In this document: positions 33,779-41,289 of the stretch, piece by piece
Layout of the letters: each line of letters starts with the position of its first letter
Numbering within the stretch: position 1 is the stretch's first letter
Assembly: GCA_009840005.1 (NCBI GenBank)
Contig: VXOR01000043.1
Span: 61,332 to 125,331, forward strand
Direction of reading: 5' to 3'
DNA: 64,000 nucleotides
Source: Gemmatimonadota bacterium
Lineage (GTDB): Bacteria; Latescibacterota; UBA2968; UBA8231
Translations under genes and position numbers: made by a program
Notes under the pieces: generated by a model
What the model was told of the DNA's origin: nothing
What the model saw: the letters and a program-made list of their open reading frames with translations, nothing else
The model's database searches: none

Positions 33779-35485
33779 CTAGGGAGCGGGAATTTTTTCA
33801 GCAAAAAACTGGAGATCGAAATAGTTCAAAGACCCATCATCTACTTCGACGGTGGGTTGTAGAGCACCGCCACGGTACTGAGTGAGAAAAATATAGGACT
33901 TGTACCCCCGCTCTGAAAGACGCTGCAACAGGCGCTCGTAGTGTCCGGGGGTGGCGACGTAAAAGAAGGGCCTTTGGTAAAATTCACTACAGAGGGCGTG
34001 AGGAACCCAGCGCTGGTTGGTGATGACGACCTCTTCGCGGTGCTGGCGCATCTCGCTATTGAGGCGATAGGAGAACGCCTTCTTCTCCGCGAGAATCGAA
34101 ACTCCGTACACTTGGGCGGCAAAACTAAGCAATAGAACAGCACCCACCGCGAGGACACCTCCGCTTAAGTAGGACCGCTGGCGTTCTAGCCAGTCAATCG
34201 CGTTTCCAGCCGCTAAGACCGCGAAGAGCGGGTAGAGGATCAGAAAGTAGCGGTTGCCCCAGTGGATGCCCATGGAACCCACCTTGGGCGCGGCCAAGGC
34301 GTAGAGTGCGGCAAAGCTCAAGGCGACCAGCCAAATCCAGCGTCTAACAGGAGACGTTTCGGAATCGGCCGAACGCAAGAAGGCTAGGGCTACAAAGGGG
34401 GCTGAAGCAAAGAAAGCATTGGACGATCTGAGCATGTAGTCGATGGGGCTCGCAGAAAAGAAATAGCCCCCAAGGGATAAACCGGCGCTTATCAGAGCCA
34501 CAGCACCGTACACAGGCACGGCCTTTTGCAAAGCCGAAGGCGCAAAGCGCGGGCTGAGTACAAAGGCGAGGACGAACGGCAGAGCGAGAACGAGAGATAG
34601 CGAGGGTATCGGATTGGACGCTATGAACAGGTTGTAAAACACCCGCGGCCGCGCCGCAAGATGGTGGACCCAGTCGGCGGCAATAGCTAGGTGCGTATTC
34701 AAATGGTAACCAAAGGGATGGCCGATGGTCAGCCATTGGAAGAGCCAAAGCGGCAGGAGGGAAACCAAGAGGATCAGGGCCGACGAGACGAGGATTTTTA
34801 ATCTGCCTGTACTAGCATAAAAAGCGGTACATAGGGCCAGTATTAGGCAAAGCAAATAAAACTCGTCTCTGAAATAGACCGATAATCCAGCGGCAGCCAT
34901 GCCCAAGCATAGGTGCTTGGAATCGGAGTCTGCGAGGAACTGCAACAGATAGCGCACACTCCAAATCCCCAAGCAAATAGCCGGGGTGTGTTCCCAGAAG
35001 ACGAGACTGTAGAAGAACACCGGCGTGCAGAGTCCGGCGGCGAGGATCGCAACATGCCCGACCACAATTCGCGGGGATACCAAACGCGCCAGTTGGGCCA
35101 AGCCGACCAGCATGGCCAGCGAGGAGAGTGCCGGTAACAGATAAAGACCCCAATGACCTAAATAGTCAAAGAACAGGGCGGAGATAAGGGCAAAGACCGG
35201 TGAGAAGACGGAATAGAGTTTGCCGGACTCGACGCGCGTGAAATAGTAGGGAAGAGGATTGTAAACGAAGTCTGGATCGACGACCTGCCCCGGCCAAGGG
35301 ATGGAAAAGTCTGTGTAGCGACTGCTAGCTAAGGCTTGGACTTGGAGGAATTTGTTGGCGTTATCGGTAATCCAAAAGCCGCGTTTTTCGAGGGTGCAGA
35401 GGGCGGCTACATAGCAGATTGCGATGGCGAGTAGAGAGCACAGTATTGATCTGCCGGGATGGAATCGGCGGAAGAAGACGACCAT
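33779..35485 (-). CDS. Polytopic GT-C-like membrane glycosyltransferase candidate (568 aa)
   Basis: About 11-12 hydrophobic segments fill residues 15-455. The first periplasmic loop contains WITDNANKFLQVQAL, where an early acidic residue after the first helix is typical of GT-C enzymes that use lipid-linked sugars. Later pieces are VYNPLPYYF, YFRDEFYLL and GIHWGNRYFLILYPL. The C-terminal ~110 residues are soluble. It resembles the dolichyl-phosphate-mannose-type or LA_3751-like putative glycosyltransferases. Acceptor and donor are unknown. The ATG lies 32 nt after the stop of the LRR-like lipoprotein gene, so it may belong to that operon and decorate surface proteins or glycans (inference). 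Confidence 0.65.
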   Translation of the reverse strand: MVVFFRRFHPGRSILCSLLAIAICYVAALCTLEKRGFWITDNANKFLQVQALASSRYTDFSIPWPGQVVDPDFVYNPLPYYFTRVESGKLYSVFSPVFALISALFFDYLGHWGLYLLPALSSLAMLVGLAQLARLVSPRIVVGHVAILAAGLCTPVFFYSLVFWEHTPAICLGIWSVRYLLQFLADSDSKHLCLGMAAAGLSVYFRDEFYLLCLILALCTAFYASTGRLKILVSSALILLVSLLPLWLFQWLTIGHPFGYHLNTHLAIAADWVHHLAARPRVFYNLFIASNPIPSLSLVLALPFVLAFVLSPRFAPSALQKAVPVYGAVALISAGLSLGGYFFSASPIDYMLRSSNAFFASAPFVALAFLRSADSETSPVRRWIWLVALSFAALYALAAPKVGSMGIHWGNRYFLILYPLFAVLAAGNAIDWLERQRSYLSGGVLAVGAVLLLSFAAQVYGVSILAEKKAFSYRLNSEMRQHREEVVITNQRWVPHALCSEFYQRPFFYVATPGHYERLLQRLSERGYKSYIFLTQYRGGALQPTVEVDDGSLNYFDLQFFAEKIPAP

Positions 35486-35517
35486 GTAGGAATGCAGCGG
35501 AATTCAGAGGTGCGACT

Positions 35518-36546
35518 TTAGGGCGCACTAGCCGACAAATTGTCGAAGACGATGAACTGATGCTCGGCCAACCTGAGTCGCTCAGCTAGTTCATAACCAG
35601 CGCTCATGGGCAAGGAGGGGTTCAATTCCACAATCATCAAGTCCCGCTCCCCAGTGCCGATCTGGCCCAACTTGGCCAGTCCATCCAAGTTGCTCAGCAG
35701 GGCATTGCCGCCAATGTAGAGGCTTTTACCCACTTGCCTGAGATTATCCAGTCCATTCAAGTTTTGCAGGACTTGGTTGCGGTTTATGCTCAAAGCGCCT
35801 CCGACCTCCGCCAGAGCGTTCAATCCCTCCAAGCTCTCGAGGACGGGATGCTCATCAATGGCCAACCCACCCTTAATAGTCGCAACCCCGTTCAAACCCC
35901 GCAGGTCTTTGAGCGCACCATTGAATATGAGCAGCAAATCCCCTTCTACCACTGAGAGGCCGCCCAACCCCTTTAGATCTCGCAGGGCCTTATTATCCCT
36001 GATTTTGATGCTACTCCCCACGTGAGTCAGCCCGCTCAGACCATCTATGTTAATCAACTCAGTCGTGGCATCGACGAAGAGATGGCCATCGACGCGCCTG
36101 AGCGCTTTAAGCCCATCCAGATCCCGCAGCGAAAAGTTGCAGCTAATCTCGAAATTTCCCCCCACCCGTTCTAGCTGTTCTAGCCCTTGCAGTGCAATCA
36201 GTCCATTGGCGAGAATATGGAAATTTCCTTCTACATAGCTGAGATTGTGCAGCCCTTTCAGGTCGGTCAGTGCCCCATTATTCCGAATTGCGAAATCTCC
36301 CTCTACTCCGACCAGATTGCGCAGCGGCTCCATGCTGCTCAAGTACGCATCCTCCAATAAAAAATCCCCCTGCACCACAAAGGCTCTCTTCTGCGCCCCC
36401 GCCCAAGCATCTAACTCCTCCTGAGACTCAATAACTATCGCCTCAGTCCCACCAACGGCCAGCGGCCCTTCAGACTCTCCCTCACAGCCGATCCAAAGGG
36501 CGGCTCCTAGGACAGACGCTCCAAAACCCCATCTCCAACTAGCCAT
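35518..36546 (-). CDS. Leucine-rich, receptor-L-domain-like lipoprotein (342 aa)
   Basis: A lipoprotein signal peptide with WIGC (Cys 21) is followed by a short Ser/Gly/Glu linker. Residues ~40-320 then hold about ten 23-25-residue units of the form L-x-G-L-x-x-L-x-x-V-G-G-x-L-x-I-x-x-N (for example LEQLERVGGNFEISCN, NALAEVGGALSINRN, LDNLRQVGKSLYIGGN). This beta-solenoid resembles eukaryotic receptor L domains and bacterial LRR-like secreted proteins. ATG 36546 is chosen; a GTG at 36552 overlapping the upstream TGA is possible. It is transcribed directly after the parvulin-type isomerase gene. Its paralog is at 49477-50829. A binding or adhesion role is inferred. Confidence 0.85.
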   Translation of the reverse strand: MASWRWGFGASVLGAALWIGCEGESEGPLAVGGTEAIVIESQEELDAWAGAQKRAFVVQGDFLLEDAYLSSMEPLRNLVGVEGDFAIRNNGALTDLKGLHNLSYVEGNFHILANGLIALQGLEQLERVGGNFEISCNFSLRDLDGLKALRRVDGHLFVDATTELINIDGLSGLTHVGSSIKIRDNKALRDLKGLGGLSVVEGDLLLIFNGALKDLRGLNGVATIKGGLAIDEHPVLESLEGLNALAEVGGALSINRNQVLQNLNGLDNLRQVGKSLYIGGNALLSNLDGLAKLGQIGTGERDLMIVELNPSLPMSAGYELAERLRLAEHQFIVFDNLSASAP

Positions 36547-36548
36547 AC

Positions 36549-38216
36549 TCACCCCCCCTGCACGTCTTCCTCCTCCTGCATTTTCAACAAGTTACTCTCG
36601 AAAATCTCGACCGAGTACTTCTCGTGTAACCCGCGCATATACTGCACGTACGCCTTTTGCGAACGTGCAATTTTCACATAAGCCCGCGCACGCCGCTCCG
36701 AAAAAACATGGTAGGGCTTCTTCGGGGCCGGTTGCTTCTCCACCACCTTGAATACCGAATACCCTCCTCTCACCTTTACCGGTCCCCCCACATCCCCCAC
36801 CTGCAGATCTTTGGCTACTTTGTAGATGTCTTGGTACAGCCCAATCGGACTCAAGACCAATCGCCCCTCGTGGTGCGCTCGCTCCTTGCGAATCGTATAG
36901 TCCCTAGCCAACTGCACTGCGTCGGCACCTCCTACCAACTCCTCTTTCAGGCTGTGGGCTTGCTCCTTGAAGGCCACCAGAATCTCGGTCGCGACAATGC
37001 TCTCAAAGCCCTGAAACTTCTCGGGATTTTGATCGTAAAAGGCACGCGCCTCTTCATCGGTGATCGGTGGCAGCCGCTCCTCGACCTCGCGCTTTCTTAA
37101 CGCGCTCACCAGCATATCGCCGCGCTTATTGTCCACCGCCGCGAGAATCATCTGATGTTTATCCAGTCCCTTGTTGCGGGCTTCTGCCATAAACATCCGA
37201 TTGGGGATGGCCGAATCCTGTAGATAATCGACGATCCAGGTTCGCTCGTAATCGCGCGCATACCCCTCTTCTTTCTCCGGTACGCTCAGGACAAAATCGT
37301 CAATGGTGAGCGCGCCGCCGTTGTAGCGGCACAATACCTCTTTGCCCTCCTCAGGCGACGCCACCCGTTCTTCAGGCGACAGCACTAGGCGCATCAGCAC
37401 GTGGTCTATCTTGTCGTAGTGAATTTGCGGTGCGTACTGGTCGCTGAGCGAATCGCGCAGAACTTGGGCGCGCTGTAGGCGCTTTTGGGCGAATACCTCC
37501 TCCCTGACGAATTGGGCTACCTCCCGAAAGGTGACTGGAGCGTCGTCTAAAACCTTGGCGATCACATAGCGCTGCGGGTCGCCGCCCCACGGCAGCGGCT
37601 CGGAAACCTCGCCGACCTGCATGGAAAAGATACTCCGGAGCGGTGGGGCTACATCGTCAATCGTATAGTACTTTTTTACATCCCCGCCCTGGTCCCGCGT
37701 CGCCTCGTAAAGCGAGTGCTCTCTGGCCAGTTGACTGAAATCAGCGCCATCCTCTAGCTCGTCGAGCAGATCGAGGGCCTCGTCTTGGGTCGCTACTAAA
37801 ATACCCGCATAGCGCAGTGCGCGATCCCGGTGCGAATCCCGGTAGTGCTGCATCAGTTCCTCTTCGACAATGGAAATCCGCTGATCAATCTCGATACTTC
37901 TATAGAGCCTGACGGTCTGCTCTTGGGCGAACTGCTCGAGCTTATGCCTAAACTCTCGTTCGTCGCCAATACCAGCTCGTTCTGCTTCGGCGAGCAATAG
38001 TTTCTTGTCGATCAGTCCATTGAGCAGAATCCGGTCAGCCTCGACGCCGGTCTTACCCATCTGGTAGGCTTTGGGAACATTCGCGGCATAGGCCCTGAAT
38101 TCGCTGACGGCAATGGGTTGGTCTGCTATCTGGGCGAGCACTAGATCGTCTTGGGCTATACAGGGAAGCCAGAGTCCTAGGATGCAAACGCCTGAGCGCA
38201 CTATTCCATTCTTCAT
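36549..38216 (-). CDS. Exported parvulin-type peptidyl-prolyl isomerase, SurA/PpiD-like (555 aa)
   Basis: The start at ATG 38216 gives the signal peptide MKNGIVRSGVCILGLWLP, cleaved near CIAQ. A SurA-like N-domain follows (LAQIADQPIAVSEFRAYA, NGLIDKKLLLAEAERAGI). A parvulin-like region lies around residues 175-275 (RYAGILVATQDEALDLLDEL, DGADFSQLAREHS, MQVGEVSEPL). A second weaker one is near 430-520 (ATEILVAFKEQAHSLKEEL, LQVGDVGGPVKVRGGYSVFKV). Such proteins chaperone outer-membrane or secreted proteins in the periplasm. It sits between a discoidin/FlgD gene upstream (25 nt) and the LRR-like lipoprotein gene, which suggests a dedicated folding helper for the exported proteins of this cluster (inference). 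Confidence 0.85.
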   Translation of the reverse strand: MKNGIVRSGVCILGLWLPCIAQDDLVLAQIADQPIAVSEFRAYAANVPKAYQMGKTGVEADRILLNGLIDKKLLLAEAERAGIGDEREFRHKLEQFAQEQTVRLYRSIEIDQRISIVEEELMQHYRDSHRDRALRYAGILVATQDEALDLLDELEDGADFSQLAREHSLYEATRDQGGDVKKYYTIDDVAPPLRSIFSMQVGEVSEPLPWGGDPQRYVIAKVLDDAPVTFREVAQFVREEVFAQKRLQRAQVLRDSLSDQYAPQIHYDKIDHVLMRLVLSPEERVASPEEGKEVLCRYNGGALTIDDFVLSVPEKEEGYARDYERTWIVDYLQDSAIPNRMFMAEARNKGLDKHQMILAAVDNKRGDMLVSALRKREVEERLPPITDEEARAFYDQNPEKFQGFESIVATEILVAFKEQAHSLKEELVGGADAVQLARDYTIRKERAHHEGRLVLSPIGLYQDIYKVAKDLQVGDVGGPVKVRGGYSVFKVVEKQPAPKKPYHVFSERRARAYVKIARSQKAYVQYMRGLHEKYSVEIFESNLLKMQEEEDVQGG

Positions 38217-38241
38217 AAATCTAAAACCATAGTTTGTAGGG

Positions 38242-40164
38242 TTAATAAACCAGCCGCACGACTGCGACTGCGACGTCCTTGGCCTTGTCCGAATCCACTT
38301 CAAGACGCAAGAGATAGAGTCCAGGGGATAGCAAGTTGCCCGCATCATCTACGCCCGCCCAGGTAGCCGAAAACCGGCCACTAGCCGCTGTACTATGGGC
38401 CACCTCGCATCGCTTCACGCCCGCCAGATCGTAGAGATCAATCGTCACGGGCACAGCACCGCTGAGGTTTACCAGATCGTATTCAATCTGTAGCACATCA
38501 TTGACCCCATCCCCGTTGGGGGTAAAAAGCGGCGGCGAAAGCCACAATGCCTTGACCGCTGGATTGGCCACCGTACTCAACCCCACGCTCAGGGTATTGC
38601 TCTCGGCCAGATCATCGGCGTTCCCCGCCGTGATGCGCTGGCGCACTTCATGGGGAAGTTGACTGTCGAAGACCCGGCCCGAAAACACCGTGCCCACCTG
38701 AAAAACCTCGGCCTGAAATTCGACCTCGACCAGCTCGCCCGTGCGGTTGAGATCAATTCGCGGGACTTGTACCACAAAGCTCTGCGCGTCCCTTTCCGCG
38801 ATGGTAAAATCCTGTTCTTCGCCGCCGATATACACTGCGTCAATGCTCGTAACTTCTATGGGGGTGTCGATCTCAATGCTGTCGAAGCCGAGGTCATTCT
38901 GCTCTAAGTTGGGCAGGATTTTGTAGGTGAATTGGACGACCTCGCCCACCTCGACTTGGTGCGGCACGATCTCGGCCAGCACTTGGCTGGCCACCGGGGG
39001 TTGGGAGACATTAAACTGCAAGTACTCCATGCGTCCGGCCGCAAGGGCCCGCTCCGAGAGGAAATCCGCTTTGAACTGCAAGTAGCGCCGAGGCCGCAAA
39101 CCCACCAATTCGGAATGCCCCCTGTCGAAATCGAGCGGCGGCGTCCAGAACTCCCAACTTTCGTTGTCCGGGCTGATCCCGGCTTTCTCGCCTGCCTCCA
39201 GTCTGTTATAGCGGTCCAGAGTGAGCGGTTCGCCGCTGGTTGCAAAGCGGGAGCGCTCATCGCCTCTGAACGTAAAGCGCCAGTAGAAATTGGGATCTGT
39301 GTCGTCGCCGCTGCGCATACTCAGATTGACCGTTGCGCCCTGATCCCGGCTACCCGACCAAGTCAATTCGCCCAAGCTAGAAGCCATGCCCAAATCAATG
39401 ACATTAGATACATAGCTGGCCTGCGAGGCAAAGCCGTCCCCAAAAATCTCAAATTCGGCGATCTCCCAATTGCCAACTGGTGCCTTAAAAAGAATTTCGG
39501 CAATGGGCCGGTCGGGCAGTTCCAAATCGAGAAAAGGTTCCAAATTATTGGCGACCGAGAACACGACATCGTAATCGAGAAAAGCCCCGCGCCAATGATA
39601 TTGCCCTTCTCGAGTTCCCTTTTTGCGCGAATCGCCGTCGTTGGTTCCTATCTCGAACACCTCGATGAAGCGCTGGTGAGCAAAGCGCTCCGTGGTAGAA
39701 ATTTTGATGCGCCGGATGGGAAACAGTCCGTTCAACTCAAACCAGATGCCCTTCTTGCACGGCGAGCAGTCGGCCGACTGGCTGCGGCCACTTCCCAAAT
39801 AAGCAGTAGTCAAATCGCCGTCCATCAAGAAGTCTAAGAGGGCTTCCGATTGCCAACCGTAGGAATTGTTCGAGCGTATGCCGCCGCCCCGTTCCCGAAT
39901 CAGCGGCGTCAGATTGACGGTAGGGTCTAGGCGCTGAGGCTCAATAGAATGGGTCGCGACCTCCAAGAGATCTATCCTGCCGAGCTGTTTTTCGTCCACA
40001 TCAGCCCAAGCTAGCTGGATAAATTCAAAGTCCCCATCCACTTCCGGCGGCGGCAATTCCTCGCCGCCAATGCGATACACGGTGAGCGCCTCGACTTCAG
40101 CTAGCCCATAGCAAAAGCTCCCTACTAGCGCAGCCGACAAAAGTCGCAGCAATTTCCCTCTCAT
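38242..40164 (-). CDS. Secreted discoidin-like / FlgD-Ig protein (640 aa)
   Basis: A near-ideal AGGAGG lies 6-7 nt before the ATG. The signal peptide MRGKLLRLLSAALVGSF is cleaved near EVEA, then LTVYRIGGEELPPP as in the protein at 3328-5265. The discoidin-like region around residues 105-245 contains FLMDGDLTTAYLG, KGIWFELNGLFPIRRIKI and EIAEFEIFGDGF. The middle module contains MRSGDDTDPNFYWRF and RPRRYLQFKADF. The C-terminal FlgD Ig domain carries LFTPNGDGVNDVLQI, YDLAGVKR, TWAGVDDAGNLLSPGLY and ends RLVY. A CSPCKKG insert with two cysteines sits in the first domain. It is the first gene of a set with the isomerase, LRR lipoprotein and possibly the GT-C-like gene. Confidence 0.87.
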   Translation of the reverse strand: MRGKLLRLLSAALVGSFCYGLAEVEALTVYRIGGEELPPPEVDGDFEFIQLAWADVDEKQLGRIDLLEVATHSIEPQRLDPTVNLTPLIRERGGGIRSNNSYGWQSEALLDFLMDGDLTTAYLGSGRSQSADCSPCKKGIWFELNGLFPIRRIKISTTERFAHQRFIEVFEIGTNDGDSRKKGTREGQYHWRGAFLDYDVVFSVANNLEPFLDLELPDRPIAEILFKAPVGNWEIAEFEIFGDGFASQASYVSNVIDLGMASSLGELTWSGSRDQGATVNLSMRSGDDTDPNFYWRFTFRGDERSRFATSGEPLTLDRYNRLEAGEKAGISPDNESWEFWTPPLDFDRGHSELVGLRPRRYLQFKADFLSERALAAGRMEYLQFNVSQPPVASQVLAEIVPHQVEVGEVVQFTYKILPNLEQNDLGFDSIEIDTPIEVTSIDAVYIGGEEQDFTIAERDAQSFVVQVPRIDLNRTGELVEVEFQAEVFQVGTVFSGRVFDSQLPHEVRQRITAGNADDLAESNTLSVGLSTVANPAVKALWLSPPLFTPNGDGVNDVLQIEYDLVNLSGAVPVTIDLYDLAGVKRCEVAHSTAASGRFSATWAGVDDAGNLLSPGLYLLRLEVDSDKAKDVAVAVVRLVY

Positions 40165-40204
40165 TATCTACCTCCTGCTCCGGTAGATGATCCAGATAGT
40201 AAAC

Positions 40205-40240
40205 AAAAGAAGGGAGGGAATAGAATTCCCCCCCTTCTTT
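40205..40240 (-). terminator. Intrinsic terminator after the CBM9-like gene
   Basis: On the minus strand AAAGAAGGGGGGGAAT folds with ATTCCCTCCCTTCTTT around a 3-base loop and runs into TTTTGTTT. It lies about 30 bases downstream of the stop at 40270 and 40 bases upstream of the next gene, so it likely ends the operon that starts near 49.3 kb. Confidence 0.7.
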
Positions 40241-40269
40241 ATGAGGCGCTTATGCGGCGCAAGAACCGC

Positions 40270-41190
40270 TTACTTGCCGAATGAAGCCTTGATCTGACCC
40301 CAAGTGTTGTCTTCGACGGCTGTTGGCGCGATACCTTCAAAGGCGGAATCGTCAACGCCCAGCAGCACCCAGTCGGCCAAGAAATCGGCATCGCCGAAGG
40401 ATTCGACGTTGGGACCGATGGCCCAACGCGAATGGCAGTTACAGTCGTCGGCCAACTCGGCGTCAGTATCGAAGACATGCCCTGTAAGGCCGATGATCTC
40501 GTCTTGCTGGAAGTCGTGCAGGACGCTTCCGGCGGGATCTTCCCAGTTGAAGTCGTCCCAATAGACGCTCCACCATTCGGCCCGTTGGCGCATCTCCTCA
40601 AAGGAATTGGGAGCCGTGCCGCTAAACCAATACGCATGGTCCGAGTACGGCGGCGTGTCGTACCAAGTAGCCTGGGTCATCCAAAACCAGTTCCACTCTC
40701 CCTCACGGGCTTGGCCATTGTCGAACCAATAGTGGCTGATTTGGGCATGGCGACCGCGCTGGCGTGCCTTCTCCTCGTCGGTCTGGCCTTCCAGATCCCA
40801 GAAGGAGCCGCCCGAGTGATCGGCATCTACGGTCGTTTCGACCGACTCGTTGCCCAATTGGTACTTGTCGTCGAAGCGCTCGTAGGCCCAGTAGATGCGG
40901 TTGGTTTCCTCGTTCCAAGTGGGAATCCAGCGGAAGGAAATCGAGGACACGTCCAGATCGCCGGTGTAGATCCACGGCCGGGCCGTGCTCTGTACGACGC
41001 TCTGCTCGGTGATCCAAAATTCCTCGGGAATGATATCCCATTCGCTCAGATCGGCATCTAAGACCGGAAGATGCGTCTCGGGCCATTGCCACACCGCGCC
41101 AATAAAATCGGGCGGATCGTGGGCTTGGACCTCAGTGCTCAGGCCGAGCAAAAGCACAGGGGTAAATAAAACAGACAAAACTTTCTTCAA
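40270..41190 (-). CDS. Secreted CBM9/DOMON-like beta-sandwich protein (306 aa), TTG start
   Basis: The start codon is TTG at 41190, supported by AAGGAGG 6-7 nt upstream and by the signal peptide KKVLSVLFTPVLLLGLS ending VQAHD. No ATG fits. The mature protein opens LPVLDADLSEWDIIPEEFW, the typical first strand of family-9-like carbohydrate-binding or DOMON-type domains (a target value followed by L-D-x-x-L-x-E-W). It is rich in Trp and Asp (WIPTWNEETNRIYWAYERFDD, NWFWMTQATWYD). A CNCHS motif lies near residue 255. It is the last gene before a strong terminator, downstream of two giant barrel proteins. Glycan or small-ligand binding at the cell surface is inferred. Confidence 0.7.
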   Translation of the reverse strand: MKKVLSVLFTPVLLLGLSTEVQAHDPPDFIGAVWQWPETHLPVLDADLSEWDIIPEEFWITEQSVVQSTARPWIYTGDLDVSSISFRWIPTWNEETNRIYWAYERFDDKYQLGNESVETTVDADHSGGSFWDLEGQTDEEKARQRGRHAQISHYWFDNGQAREGEWNWFWMTQATWYDTPPYSDHAYWFSGTAPNSFEEMRQRAEWWSVYWDDFNWEDPAGSVLHDFQQDEIIGLTGHVFDTDAELADDCNCHSRWAIGPNVESFGDADFLADWVLLGVDDSAFEGIAPTAVEDNTWGQIKASFGK

Positions 41191-41289
41191 AGCGACCCTC
41201 CTTCTTAGAGGTGTGAGGTTTTGAAGGTTTATGTACTTGATTTCTACGCTCTGTAATTAACAAAAACAACTTATAAGGTCAAGCAAAAA

